Shown one piece after another: positions 54,984 to 62,174 of a DNA stretch of 64,000 nucleotides. The DNA lies in contig CANGMI010000006.1 of assembly GCA_947455195.1 (NCBI GenBank), positions 124,001 through 188,000 of the forward strand. Direction: 5' to 3'. The position numbers were made by a program, and so were the translations under genes. Position 1 is the stretch's first letter. Each line of letters starts with the position of its first letter. The notes under the pieces are model-generated. The model ran no database searches and was not told the DNA's origin. It saw only the letters and a program-made list of their open reading frames with translations. This DNA comes from Pseudomonadota bacterium (GTDB lineage: Bacteria; Pseudomonadota; Gammaproteobacteria; Burkholderiales; SG8-39).

Positions 54984-55777
54984 CGAACTTCTCCCAACAG
55001 ACGCTGTACGGTCGGCCACACCTGAGCGCGATCGACGGTAAACCGATCACGCTCGGCCTCGGCGATCCATCGGGTGATCGCCAGATCGAATGAAGGCCGC
55101 GCACGCACGCGGTCGAACCATGCAGCAAGATGCGGTCGGCACCCCTGCCACAGTCCCTCGAGACCGAGCATCGCGGCGCGATTCACGTAGGGCGTCGCCG
55201 CAATGTCGGCCAGACCGTAATCATCGCCGGCCAGCCATGCCGTGTGCGCAAGCGCCGCATCCATGTCGGCCAGATAGCGGTCGTAGGCCCGCAACGAGCG
55301 AGCCACACCCGGTGCCTCAAGTCCGTGCGCAATCGACTCGCGCTGGCGCTCGCGGTAGTCGATGTCGGGGATGCGCGCAAGATGCGCTTCGAGCGCTTCG
55401 GGGGTCAGCCGCAGCATCACGCGTCGGAAGGCGATGGCAAAGGTGATCGAGGAGCAGGCCGCATGCAGGGTGTCATCGATGCGCTTCATCCAGAGTCGTG
55501 CCTGCGCGCGCTGCCAGGGGTCGGCCGGCATGAGCAAGGGCTGGCCGAATGCATCCTCGAGATACTCGAGGATGAGGGTCGACTCGATGATCACGCGGCC
55601 ATCATGTTCCAGCGTCGGTACCACCCCGTTCGGGTTGAGGGCGAGATAGTCGGGGTGGTGCTGCTCACCGGCTCGCAGATCGAGCACGCGCCCCTCCCAG
55701 GGCAGTGCCTTCTCGGCCAGCGTGAGCCGCACCTTGATGGCACAGACCGAGGTGGTGCCATGATGAAGGAACAGCAC
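54980..55777 (-). CDS. glutathione S-transferase family protein
   Basis: 265 aa from a GTG at 55777 (GGAGGAG about 9 nt upstream). N-terminal thioredoxin-like domain 'LFLHHGTTSVCAIKVRLTLAEK' and 'NPNGVVPTLEHDGRVIIESTLILEYLED' bind glutathione; a helical C-terminal domain follows. May conjugate, isomerise or dehalogenate an intermediate. 31 bp after the TRAP dctM gene and coupled to cocE. Confidence 0.9.
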   Translation of the reverse strand: MLFLHHGTTSVCAIKVRLTLAEKALPWEGRVLDLRAGEQHHPDYLALNPNGVVPTLEHDGRVIIESTLILEYLEDAFGQPLLMPADPWQRAQARLWMKRIDDTLHAACSSITFAIAFRRVMLRLTPEALEAHLARIPDIDYRERQRESIAHGLEAPGVARSLRAYDRYLADMDAALAHTAWLAGDDYGLADIAATPYVNRAAMLGLEGLWQGCRPHLAAWFDRVRARPSFDLAITRWIAEAERDRFTVDRAQVWPTVQRLLGEVR

Positions 55778-55808
55778 GATGCGGGTCTCCTCCCTGCCGC
55801 GGACGGGT

Positions 55809-57089
55809 CTACTGACCCAGCAGCAGATGCATGCTGGCGAGGGAGATCGCCGGTATGTAGGTGATGAGCATCAGTGCGGCAAGGTAGATGAAGAGGAAGG
55901 GCACGATGCCACGGTAGATGGTCTGCAGCGGCAAGCCGAGGACCGACTGCGCGACAAAGATGTTCATGCCGAAGGGCGGATGAAAAAGACCGATGGCGAG
56001 GTTCACCGTGACGATGATGCCGAAGTGAACCCCGTCGATGCCGATTGCCTTCACGATCGGCACGAGCAGCGGACTGAGGAGCAGGATGGCCGAGAGCGGA
56101 TCGAGAAAGCAGCCGACGATCAGCAGGCCGATGTTGATCGAGAGCAGCAGCATCCAGGGCGCGATCTGCGCGGCCTGCAGCCAGGCCACCATGGCAGCGG
56201 GGACCTGGTTGACCGTGAGGAGCCAGGCAAAGACATTGGCGCAGGCGACGATGATGAGGATCTGCCCGGTGAAGAGGGCCGTGGTGCCGGCGGCCTCGAC
56301 GATGTCGCGCCAGGCCAGCTCGCGAAAGACAAACCGGGTCACCAGCGCCGCGTACACGCAGGCCACCGCAGCCGCCTCGGTCGGCGCGAAGACGCCGCCA
56401 TAGATGCCCCCGAGGATGATGAAGGGCGCACCCAGCGCCCAGATGCCGCGTGATGTGGCGCGCAGGAATCGCTGCAGGCTGAACGCCTCGCCTGCGCCGA
56501 TGCCATGGCGACGTGCGAACCAGATCACGTAGACGGCGAGCATGCCGGCGATGAGGAGTCCGGGGAGGACGCCAGCCGCGTAGAGGCGCGGCACCGACTC
56601 CTCGGCGGCCGTGCCATAGACGATCATCGGAATGCTGGGCGGAATGATGATGTCGATGGCACCCACGGCCGTGATGAGACCGGCGGTGAACTTCTCGGGG
56701 TAACCGGCGCGCCGCATGGCGGGCAGCATGACCTTGCCGATGGTGGCCACGGTGGCGGCACTCGCGCCCGAGATGGCACCGAAGATGGCCGAGGTGCCGA
56801 CAGTGGTGACCCCCAGGCTGCCACGCACCGAGCCTACGCCTGCCTGGACGAAGTCGACCAGGCGCTCGGCCACGCTTCCTCGCCCCATGAGTTCGCCCGC
56901 GTAGATGAAGAACGGGATCGCGAGCAGCGCGTAGGCATCGACGGCCCCGAAGAGGTTCTGGTGCAAGGCCGCCAGCGGCACGTTCATGAAGAAGACGAGC
57001 GCCACCGACACCGACGCGAGCAGCACGATGAAGATCGGAAATCCCGCAAGGAGCAGGATGATCGGTACGACCCCGAGCGCGAAACTCAT
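55809..57089 (-). CDS. dctM: TRAP transporter large permease (DctM)
   Basis: 426 aa, about 12 membrane segments. 'IPFFIYAGELMGRGSVAERLVDF', 'GASAATVATIGKVMLPAMRRAGY' and 'PSIPMIVYGT' are DctM motifs. It is the sodium-coupled transport subunit and overlaps dctQ by 4 nt. No binding protein (DctP) gene is next to it; the only one in the window is at 27915. Confidence 0.95.
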   Translation of the reverse strand: MSFALGVVPIILLLAGFPIFIVLLASVSVALVFFMNVPLAALHQNLFGAVDAYALLAIPFFIYAGELMGRGSVAERLVDFVQAGVGSVRGSLGVTTVGTSAIFGAISGASAATVATIGKVMLPAMRRAGYPEKFTAGLITAVGAIDIIIPPSIPMIVYGTAAEESVPRLYAAGVLPGLLIAGMLAVYVIWFARRHGIGAGEAFSLQRFLRATSRGIWALGAPFIILGGIYGGVFAPTEAAAVACVYAALVTRFVFRELAWRDIVEAAGTTALFTGQILIIVACANVFAWLLTVNQVPAAMVAWLQAAQIAPWMLLLSINIGLLIVGCFLDPLSAILLLSPLLVPIVKAIGIDGVHFGIIVTVNLAIGLFHPPFGMNIFVAQSVLGLPLQTIYRGIVPFLFIYLAALMLITYIPAISLASMHLLLGQ

Positions 57090-57610
57090 GATGCGTTTGC
57101 TCCGGTCGTGCCAGGCAGATCGGCAGCACGCTCGGCCGGATCACCGGTGAGCAGCAGGACGAGGCGCCAGAGCGAGATGAGGGCAATGAGCGTGAAGCCG
57201 AGCGCCACCGCGCCATGCGGGATCCACATCGGAATGCCGGCATTGTCGCTGCGACGGTCGAGCATGAGCATCTGACCGACGTATTTCCAGGAGAAGACGA
57301 GCACGAAGCAGGACAGGCCAGCGACGATCAGCCGTTCGCACACGCCCAGCATCCGGCGCGCCTCGGGCGGCAGCATCTGGGCGAGCACGTCCATGCGCAG
57401 GTGCATCCGGCGCCAGGTGACGGTGACGGCACCCAGGAAGGCCATGCAGACCATGACATAGATCTGGACCTCGTCAGCCCCGGTGATGGATTGACCCAGG
57501 CAGTAACGGCCCAGCACGTTCGCGAAATTGAGAACGACCGCGCCGATGAAAGCCCATGCAAGCAAGCGCTCGATCCAGCGACTGACGGCGTGAAAGAGGG
57601 TATTGATCAA
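57086..57610 (-). CDS. dctQ: TRAP transporter small permease (DctQ)
   Basis: 174 aa, four predicted membrane segments. 'GADEVQIYVMVCMAFLGAV' and 'WRRMHLRMDVLAQMLP' are the family pattern. The predicted start is a TTG at 57610 that overlaps the marR stop (TTGA), with GGAG 8 nt upstream. No ATG gives a better frame near the start. It tethers the binding protein to DctM. Confidence 0.9.
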   Translation of the reverse strand: MINTLFHAVSRWIERLLAWAFIGAVVLNFANVLGRYCLGQSITGADEVQIYVMVCMAFLGAVTVTWRRMHLRMDVLAQMLPPEARRMLGVCERLIVAGLSCFVLVFSWKYVGQMLMLDRRSDNAGIPMWIPHGAVALGFTLIALISLWRLVLLLTGDPAERAADLPGTTGANAS

Positions 57611-58146
57611 GAGGCGGTCTCCGGAGGGGGCGAGACCTCGGACGAGGTCGGTGAGGCGTGTGGGGCACGGCGCGGCGCCGCGACGTTGCTGGCGATTCGA
57701 CGCAGCAGCTGACGCAGGAGCGCCGCCTCGGCCGGGGCGATGCCGGCCAGCGCGCTGCGCTCGAGCTCCCGCGCCCGCGGGCTCAGGTGCTCGACCAGGC
57801 GGCGTCCCTCGCGGGTGAGGCGCAGGCTGAGCGTTCGTCCGTCACGCCCGGCACGGCGCTGGACACGGCCCGCATCGGCCGCAGCCGTGATGAGGCGTGA
57901 CGTGGTGTAGATCTCCTGGCCCGCCCGCCGCGAGATCTCGGTGACACTCTGGTCTTCACGGTCGGCAATGCAGGCGAGCACGCGCCACATGGGCAGCGTG
58001 ATGTCGAAGCGCTTCAGATCGGCCTTGAAGGCGTTGCCGATGCCGGTGCCGGCGTCATAGAGATAGGGCAACGTCGATTCGATGTCAAACGTTGGCTCCT
58101 CCGCTCTCGCCGCCGCGAGGCTGGCGCTTTGTTCATGCGCTTTCAT
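57607..58146 (-). CDS. MarR-family transcriptional regulator
   Basis: 179 aa from the ATG at 58146; the longer frame has no family similarity. Winged helix: 'FDITLPMWRVLACIADREDQSVTEISRRAGQEIYTTSRLI', then the wing 'RVQRRAGRDGRTLSLRLTREG'. It heads the seven-gene operon it presumably controls (dctQ-dctM-GST-cocE-cupin-CMD) and is divergent from a monooxygenase. There is no Shine-Dalgarno sequence before its ATG, and TACAAT lies 6 nt upstream, suggesting a leaderless mRNA. The ligand may be the TRAP substrate. Confidence 0.9.
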   Translation of the reverse strand: MKAHEQSASLAAARAEEPTFDIESTLPYLYDAGTGIGNAFKADLKRFDITLPMWRVLACIADREDQSVTEISRRAGQEIYTTSRLITAAADAGRVQRRAGRDGRTLSLRLTREGRRLVEHLSPRARELERSALAGIAPAEAALLRQLLRRIASNVAAPRRAPHASPTSSEVSPPPETAS

Positions 58147-58152
58147 GGGGCG

Positions 58153-58158
58153 ATTGTA
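58153..58158 (-). promoter_or_regulatory. -10 box (TACAAT) abutting the marR start
   Basis: TACAAT, then CGCCCC, then ATG: the same box-to-start spacing (6 nt) as at leuS. Predicts transcription start at the ATG. Confidence 0.45.
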
Positions 58159-58160
58159 GC

Positions 58161-58191
58161 CGCAAGGTCGGTGCGTGCGATGTCCCTTGCG
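58161..58191. promoter_or_regulatory. 7-bp inverted repeat in the marR control region
   Basis: CGCAAGG (58161-58167) and CCTTGCG (58185-58191) with 17 nt between. Half-sites resemble the TTGC/GCAA halves of the neighbouring palindrome at 58199. Could be a second MarR site close to the marR promoter. Confidence 0.35.
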
Positions 58192-58198
58192 CCAACAT

Positions 58199-58210
58199 TT
58201 GCATTTGCAA
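58199..58210. promoter_or_regulatory. candidate MarR operator TTGCATTTGCAA
   Basis: Near-perfect palindrome (TTGCA-TT-TGCAA) in the 135-bp gap between marR and the divergent monooxygenase gene. MarR regulators commonly bind palindromes with TTGC...GCAA halves. Binding here could control both directions. Confidence 0.5.
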
Positions 58211-58281
58211 GTATCGTGTGATTGAATCGTGGCCTGCCGCGCCGTCAGGATGCGTGGCCACCGATGAGGAGACACGCCGCC

Positions 58282-59526
58282 ATGACGCTGGTGATCGAAC
58301 GCCCCGCTGCCCCTGCAAGCACGATGCCCCAGAACCCGGCGGTTGCCATGAGCGAGTTGCTCGAGCGCGCACGCGCCCTCGTACCGGCACTGCGCGAGCG
58401 CAGCAGCGACACCGAACGCGCCCGACGGGTTCCCGTCGCCAACATCGCTGCCATGCGCGAGGCGGGTCTCTTCCGGCTCATGGGGCCGACGCGTTTTGGC
58501 GGACTCGAGCGCAGCTTCAACGATCTGGTCGATGTCGGCGTCGAGATCGGCCGTGGTTGCGGTTCGACCGCCTGGGCCTTCGGACTTGTGAGCATCCACC
58601 ACTGGATTCTGGCAACCTTCCCGGCTGAAACGCAGGAAGAAATCTTCGGGGCCAACCCCGATGTGGTCATCTGCGGTTCATACGCACCGGTGGCGAAGGC
58701 CGTTGCCGTACCGGGCGGCTACACCGTGCAGGGCAGTTGGGGTTTCGCGAGCAACTGCGACAACGCACAGTGGTCGCTGCTGGGCGTGCAGTTTCCGCCC
58801 GATGAAGCCACCGGCATGCCGCGCGGGCCCGGCTTCGTCATCGTGCCCAGCAAGGACCACGAGATCGACGACAACTGGCAAACCGTCGGGCTGTGCGGCA
58901 CCGGCAGCAAGACCATCGTCATTCGCGAACCGCTGTTCGTACCGGCCCACCGCGTCCTCACGTACGCCGAAGCGGCCTCCAACGAACCACCGGGCGCCCG
59001 CGTCAATGCAAACACGATCTATCGCGTGCCTTTCCTCGCTGCCATCCCGGCCTCGCTGGTTGCCCCGGCCATTGGCATGGTGCGGGGGGCGATTGACGAC
59101 TTTCTCGCCATGGCGAGCGTGCGCGTGACGCGCGGTGCCGTGGCCGGTGGTGGACGCTCGATGGCCGAATTCCAGACCGTCCAGTTGCGGGTGGCCGAAG
59201 CCTCCGCCAAGGTCGATGCAGCGCGTCTGCTCATCGAGCGTGACCTGCGTGATGTGGAGCAGTGCGCGGCTCGCGGCGAAGCCATCACCATCGACCAGCG
59301 CATCCGCAATCGGCGCGATCAGGCTTTCGCAGTCAAGCTCTGCGCCGAAGCCATCGACGCGATGTACGCTGCAGTCGGCGGTGGCGGCATCTACCTGTCG
59401 AACCGGGTCCAGCAGACCTGGCGTGACGTGAATGCGGTCGCCAAGCACATCAGCCTCAACTGGGATGCGGTGGGCAGCATGTACGGGCAGCATGTGCTCG
59501 GTCTGCCACCGCAGGGCCAGTACTGA
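58282..59526 (+). CDS. flavin-dependent monooxygenase, acyl-CoA dehydrogenase fold (HsaA/HpaB-C2-like oxygenase component)
   Basis: 414 aa from the ATG at 58282 (GAGGAG upstream). 'EAGLFRLMGPTRFGG', 'CGSTAWAFGLVSIHHW', 'QGSWGFASNCDNAQWSLLG' and 'VGLCGTGSKTIVI' are typical of group D flavin monooxygenases that hydroxylate phenols or steroid phenols using reduced flavin from a partner. No flavin reductase gene is in the window. Divergent from the marR operon, so probably under the same regulator. Confidence 0.85.
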   Translation: MTLVIERPAAPASTMPQNPAVAMSELLERARALVPALRERSSDTERARRVPVANIAAMREAGLFRLMGPTRFGGLERSFNDLVDVGVEIGRGCGSTAWAFGLVSIHHWILATFPAETQEEIFGANPDVVICGSYAPVAKAVAVPGGYTVQGSWGFASNCDNAQWSLLGVQFPPDEATGMPRGPGFVIVPSKDHEIDDNWQTVGLCGTGSKTIVIREPLFVPAHRVLTYAEAASNEPPGARVNANTIYRVPFLAAIPASLVAPAIGMVRGAIDDFLAMASVRVTRGAVAGGGRSMAEFQTVQLRVAEASAKVDAARLLIERDLRDVEQCAARGEAITIDQRIRNRRDQAFAVKLCAEAIDAMYAAVGGGGIYLSNRVQQTWRDVNAVAKHISLNWDAVGSMYGQHVLGLPPQGQY

Positions 59527-59759
59527 TCGCCTGATCGCGCCACTGGCGGCGCCGGGCGGTGCCGGGCGGCACGGACTCACCCCCGTCGCACGGGCTTCGG
59601 GTGGACCACAGCCCGCTTCGCGGTGTCAGGTACGATGGGTGCACGCCATCAGGCGGCAGGCTGGCAAGATACTTGCTTCAACTCGCCAGTCCGAACGGGG
59701 TTGCCGTTCCGCCGAGCACGCAACCGATGATGGCCGCCTGACCTGGAGTCCGCCGCACC
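59527..59759. other. intergenic region without a gene (233 bp)
   Basis: Contains a short stem GCGCC / GGCGC at 59537-59552 and two copies of GCCGGGCGG, but no convincing promoter, small ORF or RNA. It separates the monooxygenase from the ATP-grasp cluster. Confidence 0.4.
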
Positions 59760-61175
59760 ATGCCAGCCAGTTTCTACGATGAAATGCACGCCGCTGACGC
59801 GGGTGTGCGCGCTCACTACCGACATTTCGACCATTGGCTGAGCACCACTGCCCCCGACAGGGTGGCCCAGAAGCGGTCGGAAGCCGACCTGCTCTTTCGC
59901 CGGGCCGGCATCACGTTTGCAGTCTATGGCGAAGCGGCCGGTACCGAGCGACTGATTCCGTTCGACATCATCCCGCGCATCATTCCGCAGCACGAGTGGC
60001 GCATGCTGGAGCGCGGGTTGAAACAGCGGGTACACGCCCTCAACCTCTTTCTGCACGATGTGTATCACGAGCAGAAGATCGTCAGGGCCGGCATCGTGCC
60101 GGCCGAGAAGGTACTGGGCAACGCCCAGTTCCGTGAAAGCATGCGCGGCGTCGATGTGCCCGGCGGCATCTATGCACACATCGCCGGCGTGGATATCGTG
60201 CGAGCCGGCGAAGGCGAGTACTACGTGCTCGAGGACAATCTGCGGGTTCCCTCGGGCGTGTCCTACATGCTCGAGAACCGCAAGATGATGATGAGGCTGT
60301 TTCCCGAGCTCTTTGCGCGCGAGATGGTGGCGCCGGTCGATCACTACCCGGACATGCTGCTCGAGAACCTGCGGGCGGTCGGGCCAGCAGGTCTGCCCAA
60401 CCCGACCGTGGTTCTGCTGACCCCGGGGGTCTACAACTCGGCCTACTTCGAGCACTCGTTTCTGGCCCAGCAGATGGGCATCGAACTCGTGCAGGGGCGC
60501 GACCTCTTCGTGAAGAACCGGGTGGTGTTCATGCACACCACCCGGGGGCCGCAGCGGGTCGACGTGATCTACCGCCGGATCGATGATGACTTTCTCGATC
60601 CGCAGGCCTTTCGCGCCGACTCGATGCTCGGGGTGCCAGGACTCTTCGAGGCCTATCTGGCCGGCAACGTGACCCTCGCCAACGCCATCGGCACCGGCGT
60701 GGCTGATGACAAGTCGATGTATATCCATGTGCCCGACATGATCCGGTTCTACCTGGCCGAGGAGCCGGTGCTCTCGAACGTACCGACCTGGCAGCCCAGC
60801 CGGCCCGAGGACCTGTCCTACGTGCTGGCCCACCTGGCCGATGTGGTCGTCAAGGAGGTGCACGGCGCGGGTGGCTACGGCATGCTGGTCGGCCCGGCCG
60901 CCACGCAGGCCGAACTGGAAGACTTCCGTGCCCGGCTGATCGCCGATCCGGGCCGCTACATCGCGCAGCCTACCCTCGCACTGTCGACCTGCCCCACCTT
61001 TGCGGGGACCGACATCGCACCGCGGCACATCGATCTGCGGCCGTTCGTGCTGTCGGGTCGCGACATCAATCTCGTTCCGGGCGGACTGTCGCGCGTGGCA
61101 CTGCGCGAAGGTTCGCTGGTGGTGAATTCCTCGCAGGGTGGGGGCACCAAGGACACCTGGGTACTGGAGGCCTGA
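59760..61175 (+). CDS. circularly permuted ATP-grasp protein (DUF404/DUF407)
   Basis: 471 aa. '[16 protein letters not shown]' starts the family, and '[39 protein letters not shown]' and '[17 protein letters not shown]' hold the ATP-binding residues of the circularly permuted ATP-grasp fold. The enzymes are proposed to make amide bonds. It is followed after 3 nt by an alpha-E gene and then a transglutaminase-DUF2126 gene, a widely conserved but poorly characterised trio. Confidence 0.92.
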   Translation: MPASFYDEMHAADAGVRAHYRHFDHWLSTTAPDRVAQKRSEADLLFRRAGITFAVYGEAAGTERLIPFDIIPRIIPQHEWRMLERGLKQRVHALNLFLHDVYHEQKIVRAGIVPAEKVLGNAQFRESMRGVDVPGGIYAHIAGVDIVRAGEGEYYVLEDNLRVPSGVSYMLENRKMMMRLFPELFAREMVAPVDHYPDMLLENLRAVGPAGLPNPTVVLLTPGVYNSAYFEHSFLAQQMGIELVQGRDLFVKNRVVFMHTTRGPQRVDVIYRRIDDDFLDPQAFRADSMLGVPGLFEAYLAGNVTLANAIGTGVADDKSMYIHVPDMIRFYLAEEPVLSNVPTWQPSRPEDLSYVLAHLADVVVKEVHGAGGYGMLVGPAATQAELEDFRARLIADPGRYIAQPTLALSTCPTFAGTDIAPRHIDLRPFVLSGRDINLVPGGLSRVALREGSLVVNSSQGGGTKDTWVLEA

Positions 61176-61178
61176 ACC

Positions 61179-62138
61179 GTGCTCAGCCGCACCGCCAACG
61201 AACTGTACTGGATGGCCCGCCACATCGAGCGCGCCGAGAACACCGCCCGCATGCTTGACATCACGAGCCAGCTCGCCTTGCTGCCCTACCGGCAGATGGA
61301 ACCCGGCCAGTCATGGGCGGCGCCCTGGGCGATACCGCTCATCACCACCGGGCTTGCCACCGACTTCTATGCCCGCCACCCGGTGCTCTCCCCGGAAAAT
61401 GTGCTCGACTTCCTGGTGTGCGATGCAAGCAATCCGTCATCGATCGCCGCCTGCATCAACGCAGCCCGCGAATCGGGACGTGCGGTGCGTGGTTCGATCA
61501 GCCAGGAGATGTACGAAGACCTGAATCTCACCTGGCTCGAGTTGCAGCACTACACGCTCGAGCGGGTGCTCAGCCAGGGGCCGAGCGACTTCTTCGACTG
61601 GGTGAAGCGACGCTCCCACCTCTTTCGCGGTGCCACGTTCGGCACCATGCTGCGCGACGAGGGCTACAGTTTCATCCGCATGGGCACGTTTCTCGAGCGG
61701 GCCGACAACACGGCGCGCATCGTCGACGTGAAGTACTACACCCTCCTGCCCAGCCTCGATGACGTCGGCGGGGCGGTCGACTACTACCAGTGGAGCGCGC
61801 TGCTTCGCAGCGTCTCGGCCTTCGAGGCCTACCGCAAGATCTATCGCGACACGATCACGCCGGTGCGCGTGGCCGAGCTCCTCATCCTGCGTGAAGACAT
61901 GCCACGCTCCCTGCACGCCTGCATGGGGGAGATGTACGAAATCCTCAAGGGTCTGTCCGACGCAGGCACACGCGAGCCGGAGCGACTGGCGGGCGAGATC
62001 CATGCCCAGCTGCACTACGGCCGCACCGAGCAGATCTTTGCCACCGGGCTGCACGAGTACCTGATGGCCTTCCTCGACAAGACCAGCCAGCTGGCCCAGG
62101 AAATCACCGACCACTTCCTGGTGCCGGTGCAGCGCTGA
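61179..62138 (+). CDS. alpha-E domain protein (DUF403)
   Basis: 319 aa from a GTG at 61179 with GGAGG 8 nt upstream. All-alpha with the signature 'LYWMARHIERAENTARML' at the start and 'GYSFIRMGTFLERADNTARIVDVKYYTLLP' in the middle. No known activity; in other genomes it is fused or adjacent to the permuted ATP-grasp protein and a transglutaminase. Forms an operon with its two neighbours. Confidence 0.92.
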   Translation: MLSRTANELYWMARHIERAENTARMLDITSQLALLPYRQMEPGQSWAAPWAIPLITTGLATDFYARHPVLSPENVLDFLVCDASNPSSIAACINAARESGRAVRGSISQEMYEDLNLTWLELQHYTLERVLSQGPSDFFDWVKRRSHLFRGATFGTMLRDEGYSFIRMGTFLERADNTARIVDVKYYTLLPSLDDVGGAVDYYQWSALLRSVSAFEAYRKIYRDTITPVRVAELLILREDMPRSLHACMGEMYEILKGLSDAGTREPERLAGEIHAQLHYGRTEQIFATGLHEYLMAFLDKTSQLAQEITDHFLVPVQR

Positions 62139-62174
62139 CCGGCGCGCCCGCGCGCCACCGAACGGAGCTCGATC

